From assembly GCA_012512545.1 (NCBI GenBank), contig JAAZDZ010000426.1:1-5344 (forward strand): a DNA stretch of 5,344 bases, written 5' to 3'. Shown one piece after another: positions 3,978-5,344 of this stretch. Every line of letters starts with the position of its first letter. Position 1 is the stretch's first letter. The notes under the pieces are model-generated. The model did not search any database. It was not told the DNA's origin and worked only from the letters and a program-made list of their open reading frames with translations. The translations under genes were made by a program, and so were the position numbers. The stretch comes from Alcaligenaceae bacterium (GTDB lineage: Bacteria; Pseudomonadota; Gammaproteobacteria; Burkholderiales; Burkholderiaceae_B).

Positions 3978-5344
3978 ATGCAGCAGGATACACAGGCGGA
4001 AGTTCTCGACTTCCTGAAATCGGCCAGCCCCCACGAGGCCGCAGAACCCGCGCGCATCGTGGAAACCCATATTTCCGTGATTCTGCTCCAGGGCGGGCGC
4101 GCCTGGAAACTCAAGCGCGCGGTGCTGCTGCCCTATGCGGATTTTTCCACCCCCGCGCTGCGCCTGTCGGCCTGCCAGCGGGAGGTCGAGCTCAACCGGC
4201 GCACGGCGCCTTCAATCTACATCGGCGCCCGGCGCATCACCCGGGAAGACAACGGCCGCCTGGCGTTCGATGGCTCGGGAGAACTGGTGGATGCCGTCGT
4301 GGAAATGCGCCGCTTCGATGAAGACACCCTGTTTTCCAGGCTGGCAGCAGCCAACAGACTGAACCGCCCCCTGCTGACGGCCCTGGCCCGCGATATCGCC
4401 GCCTTCCACAAAGAAGCGGAAATCCGCCCCGTTGAAGGCGCGGCCAGTATCGCCACGATTCTTGCGCTCAACGAGCAATCCACGGAAATCGGCCAGGTGC
4501 TGGGCCAGGAAGCCGTGCAAGGTCTGAGAACCGCATTGCGCACCGCCCTGGAGCACCACCGCGAACGGCTCGACGCCCGCGCCCGGGCGGGAAAGATCCG
4601 CCTGTGTCACGGCGATCTACACCTGCGCAATCTGTGTCTGGTGGATGGCCGCCCCACGCTGTTCGATTGCATAGAGTTCAACGAAACCCTGGCCACCATT
4701 GATGTACTCTACGATCTGGCCTTTTTGCTGATGGATCTCTGGAAGGTCGGCCTGCCCGCCGAAGCCAACTGGCTGATGAACCGCTATCTGGACGAAAGCG
4801 ACGAAAACGACGGCCTGCCCCTGCTGCCCTTCTTCATGGCGCTGCGGGCCTCCATCCGCGCCCAGGTGCTTGCCACCCAGGCCGCCATGCCCGATGAGCC
4901 GCAGCGCGATGCGCTCACCGCCGAAGCTCAGACCTACCTGACACTGGCCCTGGAACTGCTGCAGCCCGGGCGCGCGCAATTGCTGGCGATAGGCGGCCTG
5001 AGCGGCTCTGGGAAATCCACGCTGGCGGCGGCCATCGCCCACAAGGTCGGCCCCGCCCCTGGCGCCCGTATATGGGCCAGCGACCGCATCCGCAAGCAGC
5101 AGGCGGGGGTTCCAGCAGAGACCCGCCTGCCCCCGGAGAGCTACACCCTGGAATCATCCGGGCGCGTCTATAACGCCTTGTACGAACAAACGCGCCACAC
5201 ACTGGAAGAAGGCTGTCCGGTGATTGCCGACGCGGTGTTTTCCCGCCCGGAGGAACGACAGGCCATTGAGCAATGCGCCACGCAGGCGGGCGCGGCTTTT
5301 TTAGGCGTCTGGCTGGAAACCGACCCTGCCATTCTGATGGCCCG
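3978..5344 (+). CDS. Fused aminoglycoside phosphotransferase-like kinase / P-loop ATP-binding protein (partial, 3' end outside window)
   Basis: The frame stays open from ATG 3978 to the window edge, giving 455 residues without a stop. The N-terminal part (about 1-330) is an aminoglycoside phosphotransferase-like kinase of the COG2187 type. WKLKR (43-47) is followed by PYADFSTPALR, the catalytic loop HGDLHLRN (211-218, catalytic D213) and the metal-binding DCIEFN (230-235). The C-terminal part opens with a Walker A loop, GGLSGSGKST (339-348, K346), followed by SDRIRKQ, typical of small-molecule P-loop kinases (COG0645/AAA_33 type). Proteins with this fusion usually run to roughly 500-550 residues, so about 50-100 are probably missing. 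Despite the usual database name there is no reason to call it an antibiotic resistance gene; the substrate is unknown. The start is supported by AGG at 3969-3971, with GCAGGA closer to the ATG. It follows the pirin gene after 102 bp on the same strand. Confidence 0.9.
   Translation, partial: MQQDTQAEVLDFLKSASPHEAAEPARIVETHISVILLQGGRAWKLKRAVLLPYADFSTPALRLSACQREVELNRRTAPSIYIGARRITREDNGRLAFDGSGELVDAVVEMRRFDEDTLFSRLAAANRLNRPLLTALARDIAAFHKEAEIRPVEGAASIATILALNEQSTEIGQVLGQEAVQGLRTALRTALEHHRERLDARARAGKIRLCHGDLHLRNLCLVDGRPTLFDCIEFNETLATIDVLYDLAFLLMDLWKVGLPAEANWLMNRYLDESDENDGLPLLPFFMALRASIRAQVLATQAAMPDEPQRDALTAEAQTYLTLALELLQPGRAQLLAIGGLSGSGKSTLAAAIAHKVGPAPGARIWASDRIRKQQAGVPAETRLPPESYTLESSGRVYNALYEQTRHTLEEGCPVIADAVFSRPEERQAIEQCATQAGAAFLGVWLETDPAILMA

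Noticed and set aside
4617..5202. Minus-strand frames opposite the kinase fusion gene
   Set aside because: They are antisense to the HGD and Walker A segments of a clear coding frame that continues past the window edge.
3978..5344. Aminoglycoside resistance gene
   Set aside because: The phosphotransferase fold is shared, but the COG2187-type motifs and the fused P-loop domain mark a chromosomal family with no shown link to antibiotic modification.

Overview
The window looks like ordinary chromosome from a fairly GC-rich proteobacterium. The gene families suggest a betaproteobacterium, perhaps Burkholderiales/Alcaligenaceae, but this is inferred from gene content and base composition without any marker gene. 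Six protein-coding genes are supported, two of them cut by the window edges. I see no tRNA, rRNA, CRISPR array, insertion sequence or phage gene.

Layout: (1) Positions 1-70 hold the last codons of a plus-strand gene whose tail resembles a beta-class carbonic anhydrase. (2) A strong hairpin (114-154) lies between it and a convergent minus-strand group. (3) That group reads leftwards from about 1816: a small membrane protein of the DUF2946 type (1352-1816), a PCuAC periplasmic copper chaperone (718-1224) and a second PCuAC chaperone (164-709). (4) A divergent intergenic region (1817-1928) contains a candidate sigma-70 promoter with a T-N11-A dyad over its -35 element. (5) Three plus-strand genes follow: a 3-hydroxyisobutyrate dehydrogenase-family reductase (1929-2876), a pirin (2976-3875), and the first 455 codons of a fused aminoglycoside-phosphotransferase-like/P-loop kinase protein (3978-window end).

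How the genes work together: the minus-strand group is the most coherent unit. Both chaperones keep the exact H-X10-M-X21-H-X-M copper site and a signal peptide. They also carry histidine-rich extensions at opposite ends: at the mature N-terminus of one and at the C-terminus of the other. With DUF2946 upstream, this looks like a small envelope metal-handling (probably copper) module, with no Sco, CopA/C/D or regulator gene visible here. The plus-strand genes show no clear shared pathway. The reductase and pirin are 99 bp apart and the kinase fusion follows after 102 bp, so co-transcription is possible but unproven.

No entirely new system is evident. The best leads are the mirrored His-rich chaperone pair, the unusual substrate loop of the reductase, the dyad in the divergent promoter region and the kinase-kinase fusion of unknown substrate.
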